Part shown: positions 15,593-25,330 of the stretch, one piece after another | How the letters are laid out: each line of letters opens with the position of its first letter | Numbering within the stretch: position 1 is the first letter of the stretch | DNA from: Nostoc sp. B(2019) | GTDB lineage: Bacteria > Cyanobacteriota > Cyanobacteriia > Cyanobacteriales > Nostocaceae | DNA: 64,000 bases | NCBI RefSeq assembly: GCF_010091925.1 | Contig: NZ_WVID01000009.1 | Location: forward strand, 1-64,000 | Direction: 5' to 3' | Translations under genes and position numbers: made by a program | Notes under the pieces: generated by a model | Database searches by the model: none | What the model saw: only the letters and a program-made list of their open reading frames with translations | What the model was told of the DNA's origin: nothing

Positions 15593-15616
15593 GGGATTGG
15601 GGACTTCCCCAATCCC
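15593..15616 (+). terminator. Perfect 10-bp hairpin after the alcohol dehydrogenase gene
   Basis: GGGATTGGGG pairs with CCCCAATCCC over a 4-nt ACTT loop, 7 bp after the stop codon. It separates the dehydrogenase from the TetR gene. There is no clear U-run. Confidence 0.55.
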
Positions 15617-15656
15617 CAATACTTGACTCTCAAGCAAATGTCATGCTAACCTCAAT

Positions 15657-15672
15657 CAGACCAATCGGTCGG
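15657..15672 (+). promoter_or_regulatory. Candidate TetR-type operator
   Basis: The palindrome GACCAATCGGTC, in the context CAGACCAATCGGTCGG, lies 11 bp upstream of the TetR start codon. It resembles the AGACC-N-GGTC operators of TetR/AcrR repressors. Autoregulation and control of the downstream GST gene are inferred. Confidence 0.55.
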
Positions 15673-15682
15673 AAATGTTTTA

Positions 15683-16270
15683 ATGTCTAAAGGCGAAGAA
15701 ACAAAAACTAGAATTCTCCAACAAGCAGCGGAACTGTTTAACCAACAAGGTTATGCAGGCTCGTCTATGTCAGATATTATGCGTGTTACCGGATTGCAGA
15801 AAGGAGGAATTTACAATCACTTCCAGAGCAAAGATGAGCTAGCACTACAGGCTTTTGATTTTGCGATCGCCTGTGTTAGTAGGCACTATAGATCTGTATT
15901 GCGAAGCAACCGCCATGCAGTTGAACGTCTTCAAGCAATTATTAGCGTATTTAGTGGTTTTGTAGATAACCCGCCAATTCCGGGAGGGTGTCCCTTGCTA
16001 AACACTGCTGTTGAGAGTGATGATGCTCATCCTGCATTGCGCGATCGCACTCAACAAGTGATGAACTCTTGGCTGAATTTGATTTGTCGAATTATTGAAA
16101 CAGGAATTGAAAAGGGTGAAATTCGCCCTGAAGTAAATGCCGATGAAATCGCAACCATCATAACTGCAACTCTAGAAGGAGCGATTATGATGAGCAAGCT
16201 ATACGGAGATTCTATTCACATGCGAAGAGCAGTGAATCATCTAAATCAATATATAGAAAGCCATCTTTAA
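15683..16270 (+). CDS. TetR/AcrR family transcriptional regulator
   Basis: The protein has 195 residues. Residues ~8-55 form the TetR helix-turn-helix (AELFNQQGYAGSSMSDIMRV, then a GIYNHF recognition helix). The C-terminal ligand domain contains PGGCPLLNTAVESDD, a motif with a conserved Cys also found in NemR-like regulators that sense reactive electrophiles. It is followed after 44 bp by a glutathione S-transferase gene in the same direction and preceded by an aldehyde/alcohol dehydrogenase. Control of electrophile detoxification is a reasonable inference. A candidate operator lies just upstream of its start. Confidence 0.9.
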   Translation: MSKGEETKTRILQQAAELFNQQGYAGSSMSDIMRVTGLQKGGIYNHFQSKDELALQAFDFAIACVSRHYRSVLRSNRHAVERLQAIISVFSGFVDNPPIPGGCPLLNTAVESDDAHPALRDRTQQVMNSWLNLICRIIETGIEKGEIRPEVNADEIATIITATLEGAIMMSKLYGDSIHMRRAVNHLNQYIESHL

Positions 16271-16314
16271 ATCTATGGCACAAATTAAAATATCAACTTT
16301 TTCAGGAATTTTAT

Positions 16315-16989
16315 ATGCTCAAATTCTACTACAATCCCCTCTCGCCTAACGCTCGCCGTGTGTGGATTACCTTACTAGAAAAGGAAATTCCCTTTGAATC
16401 AATCATACTTAACTTAGATGGTGATCAGCTACAACCAGAGTTTTTGACAATTAACCCTTTTCATCACATTCCGGTTGTGGTGGATGACGGTTTTCAAATT
16501 GTAGAATCTCTAGCAATTATGGACTATTTAGAAAGTAAATATCCCACACCTGCAATGCTACCTACCGAACCTCAAGCATTAGCAATAGTGCGGATGGTGC
16601 AAATGGTGACTGCAAATGAATTATTTCCGCAAGTGATTGCACTAATTTATGAAAGTGAAGACTCACCGCAATTTGCACGGGCAAAGCAGAATATAGATAA
16701 AGTATTGCAGTTTTTCACACAAGTGCTAGGCGATCGCTCATTTTTTGGCAGTGAGCAGTTAACCTTAGCTGATATTGTTGCTGGAATAGGTGTACATTCA
16801 TTACCTCTTTTGGGTTTTCACCTAAGTAATTACCCCAAGCTGAATCAATGGTCTGAGCGCTTGATGGAACGCCCAACATGGCAGAAAACTAAATTGAGCG
16901 CTGAAGACTTTGAAGCATTTAAGCGGCGAGTCAGAATTTTGGTGAAGTTGCGTAGGCGTGAAATGCTCAGGACAAATCAAGCAAAATAG
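16315..16989 (+). CDS. Glutathione S-transferase family protein
   Basis: This 224-residue protein has a thioredoxin-like N-terminal domain (KFYYNPLSPNARRVWITLLE, then NPFHHIPVVVDDGFQIVESLAI with the cis-Pro and glutathione-binding E-S). A helical C-terminal domain contains LTLADIVAGIGVHS. It likely conjugates glutathione to electrophiles or acts as a reductase; the substrate is unknown. Position directly after a TetR regulator suggests inducible detoxification. The catalytic residue is probably the Ser in NPLSPNA. Confidence 0.88.
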   Translation: MLKFYYNPLSPNARRVWITLLEKEIPFESIILNLDGDQLQPEFLTINPFHHIPVVVDDGFQIVESLAIMDYLESKYPTPAMLPTEPQALAIVRMVQMVTANELFPQVIALIYESEDSPQFARAKQNIDKVLQFFTQVLGDRSFFGSEQLTLADIVAGIGVHSLPLLGFHLSNYPKLNQWSERLMERPTWQKTKLSAEDFEAFKRRVRILVKLRRREMLRTNQAK

Positions 16990-17108
16990 CTGGAACCAAG
17001 TTGCTTTTCAAAAAGCCATGCCAGATGTCACCTGGGTAAATTTGCTAGAGTGAACAAACCAGGATTTTTCAGTCAAATCTCTGATTACGCCAGCAGACGA
17101 GGCTACCC

Positions 17109-18581
17109 ATGCTTACAAGTACGCTAATTCTCTCAAATCAACTTCCCACCCTACAATATTCCTCCACCCCAGAGCGTTTCGATGAAACCTGGGAAGCCCC
17201 TCTGGCTACCCTCCTGGGACTAGGACGCGCCGCTGGCGCTGACTTCATCGAATTATTCTTAGAGCGTCGCAACTATATCAGTTGTCTTGCAGAAGACGAC
17301 GCCATCACCAGTATTTCACCAAGTCTAGCTACAGGTGCAGGCGTCAGAGTCTTTCGCGGCAAAGCCGACTGCTACGTTAGCACCAATGACCTTTCATTTT
17401 CCGGTTTGAAAGCAGCCTTAGAAAAAGGTCTTTCTATCCTGGGATTACAACTACCCGCTCCCAACGCTTTCATCCCAGAAATCAACCTGGAATTATTGAG
17501 AGACTACGCCACCAAAAGAGGTAAAGATGGATGGCTGACGCTGTGTAGCTCCATCCGAGAAATGGGAGAAGTCCTCCTTGATGGTACTGCCCAGCTAAAG
17601 CGAAAAGCTAGTCACGTCCAATCACGCCGCGCTACCTATTTCCGGGATTGGCAAGAAGTTTTAGTCGCCGCCAGCGATGGTACTTTTGCTCGTGACATTC
17701 GCCTTACCCAGTCAGTAGGATTTAACCTGCTATCTGCTGATGGTGCTAATCGCTCCTCCATCGGTGAACGTGCTGGTAACACTAGCGATGCTAACTTCTT
17801 GAGAACTTGGGATTATCAAAAAGCCGCCGAGCAAATAGCCGAATCCGCTGGGAAAATGCTCTATGCAGATTACGTAGAATCAGGCACTTACCCCATCATT
17901 ATGGCGAATCACTTTGGTGGCGTCATCTTCCACGAAGCCTGCGGACACTTACTAGAAACCACTCAAATTGAACGCAATACTACCCCCTTTGCCGACAAAA
18001 AAGGCGAAAAAATTGCCCACGAAAGTTTAACAGCTTGGGATGAAGGGCGTGCTGAAAATGCCTTTGGGACAATTGACATGGATGACGAAGGTATGCCTGC
18101 TCAAAGAACCCTATTAATTGAAAAAGGCGTTCTCAAAAACTTTTTAGCAGATAGAGCAGGTTCCTCACGCACCGGACACCCCAGGACTGGAAGTGGACGC
18201 CGCCAGAATTACACCTATGCCGCTGCTAGCCGGATGCGTAATACCTATATTGATTCTGGTGAATACAGCGTTGAAGATTTATTTGCCTCTGTTGATAAAG
18301 GCATTTACTGCAAAAAGATGGGCGGCGGTAGTGTTGGTGCAACAGGCCAATTTAACTTTAGTGTCGATGAAGCTTATTTAATTGAAAATGGCAAAATCAC
18401 CAAACCACTAAAGGGAGCCATCCTTATCGGTGAAGCCAAGGAAATTATGAACAAAATTTCCTTATGTTCCCAAGATTTGGAAATCGCGCCCGGTTTTTGT
18501 GGCTCTATCAGTGGCAGTATTTACACCACAGTAGGACAACCCCACATCAAAGTTGATTCGATTACCGTAGGTGGACGCTAG
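17109..18581 (+). CDS. tldD: TldD family metalloprotease subunit
   Basis: This 490-residue protein has the TldD zinc motif HEACGH in [19 protein letters not shown]. In E. coli, TldD and TldE (PmbA) form a heterodimeric protease that degrades unfolded peptides, matures microcin B17 and processes CcdA. TldD holds the catalytic zinc. The C-terminal half has the typical [18 protein letters not shown] segment and a GQFNF strand. Its partner, a TldE-like gene, follows after ~215 bp in the same direction. The N-terminal ~25 residues vary in the family, so the exact start is uncertain. Confidence 0.92.
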   Translation: MLTSTLILSNQLPTLQYSSTPERFDETWEAPLATLLGLGRAAGADFIELFLERRNYISCLAEDDAITSISPSLATGAGVRVFRGKADCYVSTNDLSFSGLKAALEKGLSILGLQLPAPNAFIPEINLELLRDYATKRGKDGWLTLCSSIREMGEVLLDGTAQLKRKASHVQSRRATYFRDWQEVLVAASDGTFARDIRLTQSVGFNLLSADGANRSSIGERAGNTSDANFLRTWDYQKAAEQIAESAGKMLYADYVESGTYPIIMANHFGGVIFHEACGHLLETTQIERNTTPFADKKGEKIAHESLTAWDEGRAENAFGTIDMDDEGMPAQRTLLIEKGVLKNFLADRAGSSRTGHPRTGSGRRQNYTYAAASRMRNTYIDSGEYSVEDLFASVDKGIYCKKMGGGSVGATGQFNFSVDEAYLIENGKITKPLKGAILIGEAKEIMNKISLCSQDLEIAPGFCGSISGSIYTTVGQPHIKVDSITVGGR

Positions 18582-18592
18582 AGAATTCTACT

Positions 18593-18745
18593 TTACAGGA
18601 AATTTCTTCGTGTCTTCTCTACGAGACGCTTTGCGTTGGCGGAGCCTCTCGCAGAGAAGGTGTCTTCGTGGTTAATAAAAACACAAAGACGAGGGCAGCC
18701 GTGTGGGCGGGTTTCCCGACTTGAACGGACTGCCCGTACAAAGGC
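18593..18745. repeat. Dispersed palindromic repeats between tldD and tldE
   Basis: Two hairpins are visible. The first pairs TTCTCTACGAGA (18615-18626) with TCTCGCAGAGAA around 18647-18658. The second pairs GGGCAG (near 18694) with CTGCCC (near 18730). Both are of the repeat type scattered through Nostoc genomes. They occupy nearly the whole gap between the two genes. Confidence 0.65.
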
Positions 18746-18797
18746 ACAAAGTGAATAAAACTTTTTGTGCTGCAAAATCCAAAATCTAAAATTGACT

Positions 18798-20138
18798 ATG
18801 CCGAATATCAACGAAATAGCAAGTTATGCCAAGGACAATGCTAATAAACTTGGCATCAAGAAATTCGACATTTATGGCTCAACAGTAGACGAAACTAGTG
18901 TACAAGTAGATCAAGGTGAGCCAAAACAAGTCAAAGCCTCAAATCGCTCTGGTGTTACTGTCCGTGTCTGGAATGAAGATAATACAATGGGTGTTACCAG
19001 CACCACAGATGTAGATCCCAATGGGCTGGAATTAGCTTTAAAAACTGCTTATGAAGCCAGTTTTTTTGGTGTTAAGGAAAATGTCCCTGATTTTAGTCCA
19101 GAAGCTACTATTCCCATTGCAAATAAAGCTGAAGACAAAGCACCTCAAGCACCTGTTGCTGAACTGATTGAAAAACTATTGGTTGCTGAAAAAGAATTAC
19201 TGGCAGTTCATCCGGCAATTAAAGGTGTGCCTTATAATGGCTTGGCGCAAAGAGATATTGACAGGTTTTATCTCAATAGCGACGGCGCAGCCAGAATTGA
19301 ATCTCACTCGTTAGCATCAGTTTATCTTTATAGCAAAACTGAGGAAGAAGGAAAAAAACCACGCAGTGCAGGCGCTTTTAGAATCAACCGGAGTTTAAAT
19401 AATTTAGACATTAATGGTTGTATCAAAGAAACTGCTGATAAAACTATCAGTCACTTGAACTATGAAAAAATCAAGACTGGTAAATATAGAGTTGTTTTCT
19501 CACCGGAAGCTTTCTTAAGTTTGTTGGGTGGTTTTTCTAACTTGTTCAATGCTCAAAGTATTCTGGACAACCAAAGCCTATCTACTCCTGATGATTTAGG
19601 TAAGCAAATTGCTTCCCCTCTGCTTTCGGTTTATGATGACGCACTGCATCCAGCGAATGTAGGTGCAGAAACTTTTGATGGCGAAGGAACTCCCACTCGC
19701 CAGATTTCGCTGATTGAAAATGGCGTTTTAACAGGTTTTCTTCACAGTGCTGGAACTGCTAAAAGGATGAATGCTAAGCCAACGGGTAATGCAAGTATTG
19801 GCGCAAAAGTCAATGTTAGTCCAAATTTTTATCACGTTTTCTCAGCAGCAACTCCTGAGCAGGAATTTAGTCTAGAAACTTCTGAGAATGTGATTTTGAT
19901 TGATGATTTACAAGCTCTCCATGCTGGAGTTAAGGCTTTACAAGGCTCATTTTCTTTGCCGTTTGATGGTTGGCTAGTCAATAAGGGTGTTAGGACAAGT
20001 ATTGAGTCAGCAACAGTTGCGGGCGATTTTTTGGAACTCTTGAAGTCAATTATTTATATCGATAAAGAGGCGGAGTTAACTCCAGGGGGCGTTTGTCCCA
20101 AAATTTGGGTGGATGAACTATCCATTACTGGAGAGTAA
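18798..20138 (+). CDS. TldE/PmbA family metalloprotease partner subunit
   Basis: From ATG 18798 the protein has 446 residues; an upstream TTG at 18765 is in frame but follows repeat sequence. It has the PmbA/TldE fold without a HExxxH motif, as expected of the non-catalytic partner. Typical segments are RSGVTVRVWNEDNTMGVTST, GEGTPTRQISLIENGVLTGF and the final SIESATVAGDFLELLKSI. It should pair with the TldD encoded upstream to form a cytosolic peptide-degrading protease. The repeats between the two genes may weaken cotranscription. Confidence 0.9.
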   Translation: MPNINEIASYAKDNANKLGIKKFDIYGSTVDETSVQVDQGEPKQVKASNRSGVTVRVWNEDNTMGVTSTTDVDPNGLELALKTAYEASFFGVKENVPDFSPEATIPIANKAEDKAPQAPVAELIEKLLVAEKELLAVHPAIKGVPYNGLAQRDIDRFYLNSDGAARIESHSLASVYLYSKTEEEGKKPRSAGAFRINRSLNNLDINGCIKETADKTISHLNYEKIKTGKYRVVFSPEAFLSLLGGFSNLFNAQSILDNQSLSTPDDLGKQIASPLLSVYDDALHPANVGAETFDGEGTPTRQISLIENGVLTGFLHSAGTAKRMNAKPTGNASIGAKVNVSPNFYHVFSAATPEQEFSLETSENVILIDDLQALHAGVKALQGSFSLPFDGWLVNKGVRTSIESATVAGDFLELLKSIIYIDKEAELTPGGVCPKIWVDELSITGE

Positions 20139-20207
20139 AACCTAAGAGTTAGGGGTTAGTGGTTAGGAGTTTTCATTTTTAAACTGATAACTCTTAACTC
20201 ATAACTC

Positions 20208-20648
20208 TCATTCTTCTCCTCCGATACCAAGATTAATATCAAAGCCATCAGCACCATTTAGATTAGTACCAATCATCACAGCGCCATCTACTTGAGCGTT
20301 ATGCAGATTAGCATCACTTAAATTAGCGTTAGTAAGATTAGCATTTTCAAAGGTAGTACCACTAGCAAGAGTTTCTGTGAGATTAGCAGACTTCAAATTT
20401 GCGCCAGTTAAGTCAGCACCTTCTAAGTTAGCGCCTTCAAGATTAGCACCCTGTAAATTTGCTTTTCTCAAATCAACGCCTATTAGGTGAGCGCCTTTTA
20501 AGTTCACACCTGTTAAATCACATCCGAAACATGCTCTAGTTTCTAGCAAGCGCCGGAGGGGGGTGGTATTTTCAGCTTTTACAGGGATGGGAGCAGTTAG
20601 AGCTACTGCGCTGAGTAAAGCTGCTGCTGTAAGAAATATCGCTTTCAT
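20208..20648 (-). CDS. Secreted pentapeptide repeat protein
   Basis: The 146-residue protein starts with a clear signal peptide (MKAIFLTAAALLSAVALTAP, cleavage likely near VKA-E). A LLETRACFGCDLTG segment follows, with two Cys that begin the pentapeptide array and are common in this cyanobacterial subgroup. About 18 pentapeptides follow (NLKGA, NLEGA, NLTNA). It is probably periplasmic or in the thylakoid lumen. Function unknown. It converges on the tldE gene. Confidence 0.85.
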   Translation of the reverse strand: MKAIFLTAAALLSAVALTAPIPVKAENTTPLRRLLETRACFGCDLTGVNLKGAHLIGVDLRKANLQGANLEGANLEGADLTGANLKSANLTETLASGTTFENANLTNANLSDANLHNAQVDGAVMIGTNLNGADGFDINLGIGGEE

Positions 20649-20936
20649 TTTTGTGTATCTCCGTCACTTCTAGAAGTTATTGAATACTTAACTTCTACAG
20701 TTCTATTGTCTCAAATCTCAAAATCCTGTCCTCATGCGAGCGGAGTAATTTAAATTATCTATGAGACTACGTATTGTTTGTTTAGTTAGTCCGATGGGAC
20801 TAAAATCAGATACGTATAAGAAAGCCTTTTAGGTTGAATAAAGAATTTCAATTAAAATTTAAAACTTAATTCTGTTGTGCGATAGACCAAAATCCTGTAC
20901 GAAAAATTCCACGCACAAGCGAAAAGTTCTGTTAAC

Positions 20937-22172
20937 CTAAGCTTTAGTGGTATCTTTTGGTTGCTGCTTTTGTTTATAACGCAAAGCTACACCAAAGCCA
21001 GCAGCAGTCAATGAACCCATGATAGTCAGCGGTTCGGGAACGGGTTCAGGAATGGATACGGGTGTCAGCAAATAGGCATGATATTGACCATTTAATATAC
21101 CTCTACCCACAATTTGTCCTTTATTGTTGATATCAGCTGCGTCCTCTAGTTCCCATCCAGAATCAGAAGCTATTAAATTATTAATATCTTTTAGTTGACC
21201 ATCCCACAAAAAAGCATGGCGCTGTCCAGTTAGAGGAGAAATCTCAGAAATACTTGAGTAACCAACTACCTGACCTAAGTCATTAATACCTGTAGCTACA
21301 CTATAAGTATTAACATTAGAACCAAGAATTCCTAAGCCAAATACATCACCATTAGACCACAATACAGCTTCATTATCTGAATACCCAATCACCTGTCCTT
21401 TGTTGTTAATATCGTAACCAGCACTCTGCGAAGAACCATTAAGTGCAGGGAGTTTGATTACTTTATCTGGAGTTAATACAACAGCATGAGAGTCATAAAT
21501 AGGTGGTTGACTAAGAGGAAAAGAAGTACCAACAATTTGACCTAAATTATTAATTTCTGAAGGGTAAAAAGATGGGTTATTAGGAGAATTCAAACCTGTT
21601 TTGATACCATTTTCCCACAACCAACCTAAATATTGATCTTGACCTTCCGAGTTAGTAGTGATTGCACCACCAACTACCTGACCTAAATCGTTAATTGCTC
21701 GTGCCGTATTGAAATTAGTGATGCCGTTAAAAGAGCCTAAGTCAGTAACAGTATTTTGATTACCTAAAAGAGGATGATCTCCATTTAAGTCTGTCCGGCC
21801 ACCTACCATCTGACCACTATTATTTATATCACTGACAAAACCACGAAAGCCTAATAGACCAGAACTACTTAAGCGATTAAACGTTTTTAACTCAGTTGTA
21901 TTACCATTTTCCCATAAAAAAATTTGCTGTGTTGCTGGTTTTAATAAAGTCCCATCACTAGAGTACTTATCGTACTGAAAGTTATCAAAAATTACTTGAC
22001 CAACGTCATTAATTTTGGTAGCAGATGTAAAGTCAGGATATTCACCAAAAGATCCTAAGTCAGTAATAGAATATAAATTTGTTGCTTGAGCAGATTGAAC
22101 TTCTAATAACGCCAAGCTTAAGACAGTTCCAGTAGTTGCAATAGCTAATTTTGCCAAGATATTGTTTTTCAT
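20937..22172 (-). CDS. HAF-repeat PEP-CTERM protein
   Basis: From ATG 22172 (MKNNILAKLAIAT) the protein has 411 residues; an in-frame ATG 15 codons upstream is possible. A signal peptide ends near QSAQA. The body consists of repeats with the pattern INDLGQVVG and INNKGQIVG plus AFLW/AVLW, matching extracellular HAF-type repeats. The C-terminus has the PEP-CTERM sorting tripartite: VPEPLTIMGS, a hydrophobic segment, then a basic tail (ALRYKQKQQ). PEP-CTERM proteins are processed by an exosortase, which is not encoded in this window. Its tail is nearly identical to that of the next gene. Confidence 0.85.
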   Translation of the reverse strand: MKNNILAKLAIATTGTVLSLALLEVQSAQATNLYSITDLGSFGEYPDFTSATKINDVGQVIFDNFQYDKYSSDGTLLKPATQQIFLWENGNTTELKTFNRLSSSGLLGFRGFVSDINNSGQMVGGRTDLNGDHPLLGNQNTVTDLGSFNGITNFNTARAINDLGQVVGGAITTNSEGQDQYLGWLWENGIKTGLNSPNNPSFYPSEINNLGQIVGTSFPLSQPPIYDSHAVVLTPDKVIKLPALNGSSQSAGYDINNKGQVIGYSDNEAVLWSNGDVFGLGILGSNVNTYSVATGINDLGQVVGYSSISEISPLTGQRHAFLWDGQLKDINNLIASDSGWELEDAADINNKGQIVGRGILNGQYHAYLLTPVSIPEPVPEPLTIMGSLTAAGFGVALRYKQKQQPKDTTKA

Positions 22173-22302
22173 TTTTATTTTATTATCATGTGTGTGAGAA
22201 TTGTGTTTCGGTAGCAATCTTGCAGAAATTTATACTAAACAAGATTGTGAAATATTGGAACGGAAAACAATGCTAATATAAGTGTAAAATTTAAACTTCA
22301 TC

Positions 22303-22343
22303 CTGATATCACATTTTTTTTTCAAACGCAGATGTGATATCAG
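22303..22343 (-). terminator. 12-bp inverted repeat between the two PEP-CTERM genes
   Basis: CTGATATCACAT (22303-22314) pairs perfectly with ATGTGATATCAG (22332-22343), 15 bp beyond the stop of the upstream PEP-CTERM gene. It likely ends that transcript, so the two paralogues would be separate units. Confidence 0.55.
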
Positions 22344-22357
22344 TTAAAGTTATTAAC

Positions 22358-22969
22358 CTAAGCTTTAGTAACATCTTTTTGGTGCTGCTTTTGTTTGCAA
22401 CGCAAAGCCACACCAAAGCCACCAGCTGTTAATGAACCCAAGATAGTTAAAGGTTCAGGAACAGTTTTTAGTGTCAAAGTTGTTGATCCCAAACGAATAA
22501 TAGATTCTGATGTCTGAATTGCTGTAACCAATGCTGATCCATCTTTCAACAAAGATAAATCTACAGGAGAAAAAGTGAAATTAAATTGTTCTGGCATCTG
22601 ATTAGAATAACAGTCAGCGAATCTTACACACTGCGCCACCTGTAGACCATCTAATAAGAGATTCAAGCCTGAACTGTTGGGAACATCTGAGTTACCGAAA
22701 GTACCACTAATAGATGCGGATACAATCTGTTCGCCCGAAGGAATTATATACGAAAATGTACCAACCGTAACCGAAGGCAGCGGAAATGGTGTGCTTTCAT
22801 CAAAGAGTTCACCGCTGAATTCTGGTAAGGTCGAGGTGATTATGGCTGCTTGTGCTCTACTTGAAGATAGCACTGCTTCAAGAGCAAGTAGTGCTAATGC
22901 GATAGTAGTTATAGATAATTTTTCTTGAACACTAGAAATAAACATAAAAATCATTTTCCCTATCTGCAT
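22358..22969 (-). CDS. PEP-CTERM domain protein
   Basis: This 203-residue protein has an N-terminal signal segment (ISSVQEKLSITTIALALLAL, ending near RAQAA). The middle is a ~130-residue beta-rich region of no recognised family. The C-terminal sorting signal is VPEPLTILGSLTAGGFGVAL followed by a basic tail. That tail matches the downstream HAF protein almost residue for residue, implying exchange or duplication of the sorting domain. A surface or extracellular location is likely. Function unknown. Confidence 0.82.
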   Translation of the reverse strand: MQIGKMIFMFISSVQEKLSITTIALALLALEAVLSSSRAQAAIITSTLPEFSGELFDESTPFPLPSVTVGTFSYIIPSGEQIVSASISGTFGNSDVPNSSGLNLLLDGLQVAQCVRFADCYSNQMPEQFNFTFSPVDLSLLKDGSALVTAIQTSESIIRLGSTTLTLKTVPEPLTILGSLTAGGFGVALRCKQKQHQKDVTKA

Positions 22970-23637
22970 TACTGACAGATAAATATTACGGTCTATTGAT
23001 CAATAATTAATCATATTTGCATTGGCAAATATTAAGGCAAAAAACACAATTTATAGAGAGGTAACCGCAAATATTTAGTACTATTTAAGCACCTCATTGA
23101 TCACATCCCTGAAAACACAGTGCTAAGATGAATTTAATTTTTCATCTTTTCCTCAATCTGAGAATAATTAAAAATCGATAAAATTAAAGTAACACTGTAT
23201 TAACCTGTTATTAACATATTACGTATTTAACAATACTTGATCATTGTGTTTTATTTACGTATCTTTACAGGACTTTATCCGAAACTTAACAATAACTTTG
23301 CAAAGTCAGGCAGGTTGAGTTTTTCAATTTTGGCTAGGCTAGCTCAAGCGCAGCTTGTTTGGTGTGTGAGCCGGGCCTGATTATATTTTTTGTAAAATGC
23401 GATCGCCATTCTGAGTTAATATTGATTAATCACAAATCGGTGTCATTCTAGGAAGTTTCAGAACAACGCCGATTTTTTGGTATGCAAAAAATAAAGATGC
23501 ACTTTTTAGCACACCCCCCATTGCGATAAAAAGTGTCCTTCTTTACAGATCTTTCGGAATTTTTACAAGACTGATGTAACCTGGTTATGCATTAGCCAGA
23601 ATGGTTATTGCTATTCAGTTTTAGCATTTTGAATTGC
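22970..23637. other. Gene-free AT-rich intergenic region
   Basis: No gene is supported here. The stretch is AT-rich. It probably includes the promoter of the PEP-CTERM gene at its left end. A single GCGATCGC (HIP1) site spans the 23400/23401 junction. Confidence 0.6.
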
Positions 23638-23856
23638 CTAAGCCTTGGATGTTGGCTTCAAAAATAGCCACGCCACAAAGAATGTCGCCGCTGTGAATAG
23701 TTGCGTCAGATCCAAAGCAGATAGATAGCCATCGGCAAATGAAGCAATACTGCGATCGGTAATGCCAAATACCCAAGATGAGAGGCCAAACAGCCAAATC
23801 CCATTCTTGAGATTTCCGACAAATTCTTTAGAGTCTGATGGTTCTTGGTTGTTCAT
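23638..23856 (-). CDS. Small membrane protein of unknown function
   Basis: The 72-residue ORF has GGAG 9-12 nt upstream of its ATG. It has a polar N-terminus, a first weakly hydrophobic stretch (NGIWLFGLSSWVFGI) and a clear C-terminal membrane segment (LFTAATFFVAWLFL). I do not recognise the family. It is transcribed divergently from uvsE across a ~470-bp spacer. Confidence 0.55.
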   Translation of the reverse strand: MNNQEPSDSKEFVGNLKNGIWLFGLSSWVFGITDRSIASFADGYLSALDLTQLFTAATFFVAWLFLKPTSKA

Positions 23857-24324
23857 AATCTTCTGCTCCGTTTGTGAAGAATCTGGTGATTGACTGGTAA
23901 AAACTTTTTCTGACTCCTGACGCTGAATTTACTTTATATTAATAAATATTTCAGGTACTTGACTTCACTGCCTAGAGGCACATCTCCTAATCTTGACATT
24001 CCCCCTTTGGTTAAGTCACCTTGGATGCATTGCAATGGCTTGATTTTTTTATCTCTTAGACTGGAAGTTGAATAATTTAATTACTAAATCATTAAAAAAC
24101 TATATAAACATTTATAGATAAATTACAGAAAATACTCCATAAGGCAGATGTATTTCAATGGCAGCCCAAGAGTAAAAAGAACGCGCATATAGCTATTGGC
24201 TAAAAAAGATGCGTATCAGGTATTTATATCCTGCAAATTTCGGACTTCATTCTTTAGATACTCATGACTCAGTTGCACAATTTACTTAAATTTAAACTAG
24301 GGCAACAGTTGATAAACTTAGTTA
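23857..24324. other. Divergent intergenic region upstream of uvsE
   Basis: No gene is supported. The region is AT-rich and should hold the promoters of the small membrane protein (minus) and uvsE (plus). I could not identify a specific regulator box. Confidence 0.5.
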
Positions 24325-25272
24325 ATGACCGCAATCCATCTCCAAAATCTACTTAATACACAGCAGTGCCAAAAAAGCACTTCGCCTCACTTAGGGCTAG
24401 TTTGCATCACCTTTGACAAACAAGTGCGCTTTCGGACAATGACGCGTACGCGCTACTTAAAACTCTCTCTCTGCGATCGCGAAAGTGCTCTAAGAGAACT
24501 ATATAGCCATAACTTACAGCGTTTGCATGATGCTCTCTCCTTTTGTCAGGAGAACGGAATTCGGCTGTATCGTATGTCCTCTGGTTTGTTTCCTTTGAGT
24601 GACATGGAAGACGAAATCGGCGCAAATATTTTAGAGGAAATGAGCGCTAACTTAGGCGAAATTGGTCAGCGAGCGCAAGCATTAAGCATTAGAATGGTGC
24701 TGCACCCAGACCAATATGTAGTGTTGAGTTCTGATTCTGCCGAAGTGGTACAAACAAGTATCAAAATTCTCGAACGACATGCGCGGACATTTGACTTATT
24801 GAGTTTACCGCGATCGCCTTGGTCATTAATGAATATTCATGGTGGCAAATCTCAACGCACCGAACAACTGGTAAAAGTAATTTCAGAATTACCAGAAGCA
24901 ATTAAAAGCCGCTTGACTTTAGAGAATGATGAATACGCTTACAGTGCCAGCGAAATTTTAGCAGTGTGTCAGCAAGCTGGTATACCAATGGTATTCGATG
25001 CCCATCACCATATTTGCCACGAAAATCTAGACAGCTACGATCATCCGAGTGTAGCAGATATGTTTTACGCAGCGCGAGAAACTTGGACGAATCCAGATTG
25101 GCAGTTAGTACATATTTCTAATGGTGAAATGGCTTTCAACGACAGAAAACATAGTGATTTGATTACTGCTATGCCTAGTGTCTATCATCAAGCACCGTGG
25201 ATAGAAGTCGAAGCCAAACACAAAGAAGAAGCGATCGCCCATTTGCGCTCTTGGTGGCTTATGGGACAATAA
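24325..25272 (+). CDS. uvsE: UV DNA damage endonuclease UvsE
   Basis: The 315-residue protein belongs to the UVDE family. These TIM-barrel endonucleases nick DNA 5' of UV photoproducts, starting an alternative excision repair. Diagnostic segments are HLGLVCITFDKQVRFRTMTR, HPDQYVVLSS, LMNIHGGK, LTLENDEYAYS and VFDAHHHICHE, which supply the metal-binding His, Glu and Asp residues. The length fits bacterial members. It is followed 58 bp later by an Hsp70-like gene in the same direction; the gap holds a short repeat, GCGCCTTTGCGCCTTTGCG. Useful in a phototroph exposed to UV. Confidence 0.93.
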   Translation: MTAIHLQNLLNTQQCQKSTSPHLGLVCITFDKQVRFRTMTRTRYLKLSLCDRESALRELYSHNLQRLHDALSFCQENGIRLYRMSSGLFPLSDMEDEIGANILEEMSANLGEIGQRAQALSIRMVLHPDQYVVLSSDSAEVVQTSIKILERHARTFDLLSLPRSPWSLMNIHGGKSQRTEQLVKVISELPEAIKSRLTLENDEYAYSASEILAVCQQAGIPMVFDAHHHICHENLDSYDHPSVADMFYAARETWTNPDWQLVHISNGEMAFNDRKHSDLITAMPSVYHQAPWIEVEAKHKEEAIAHLRSWWLMGQ

Positions 25273-25330
25273 TTTCACATAAAAAAATACTTTGCGCCTT
25301 TGCGCCTTTGCGTGAGATCAGAAAAAGAAT

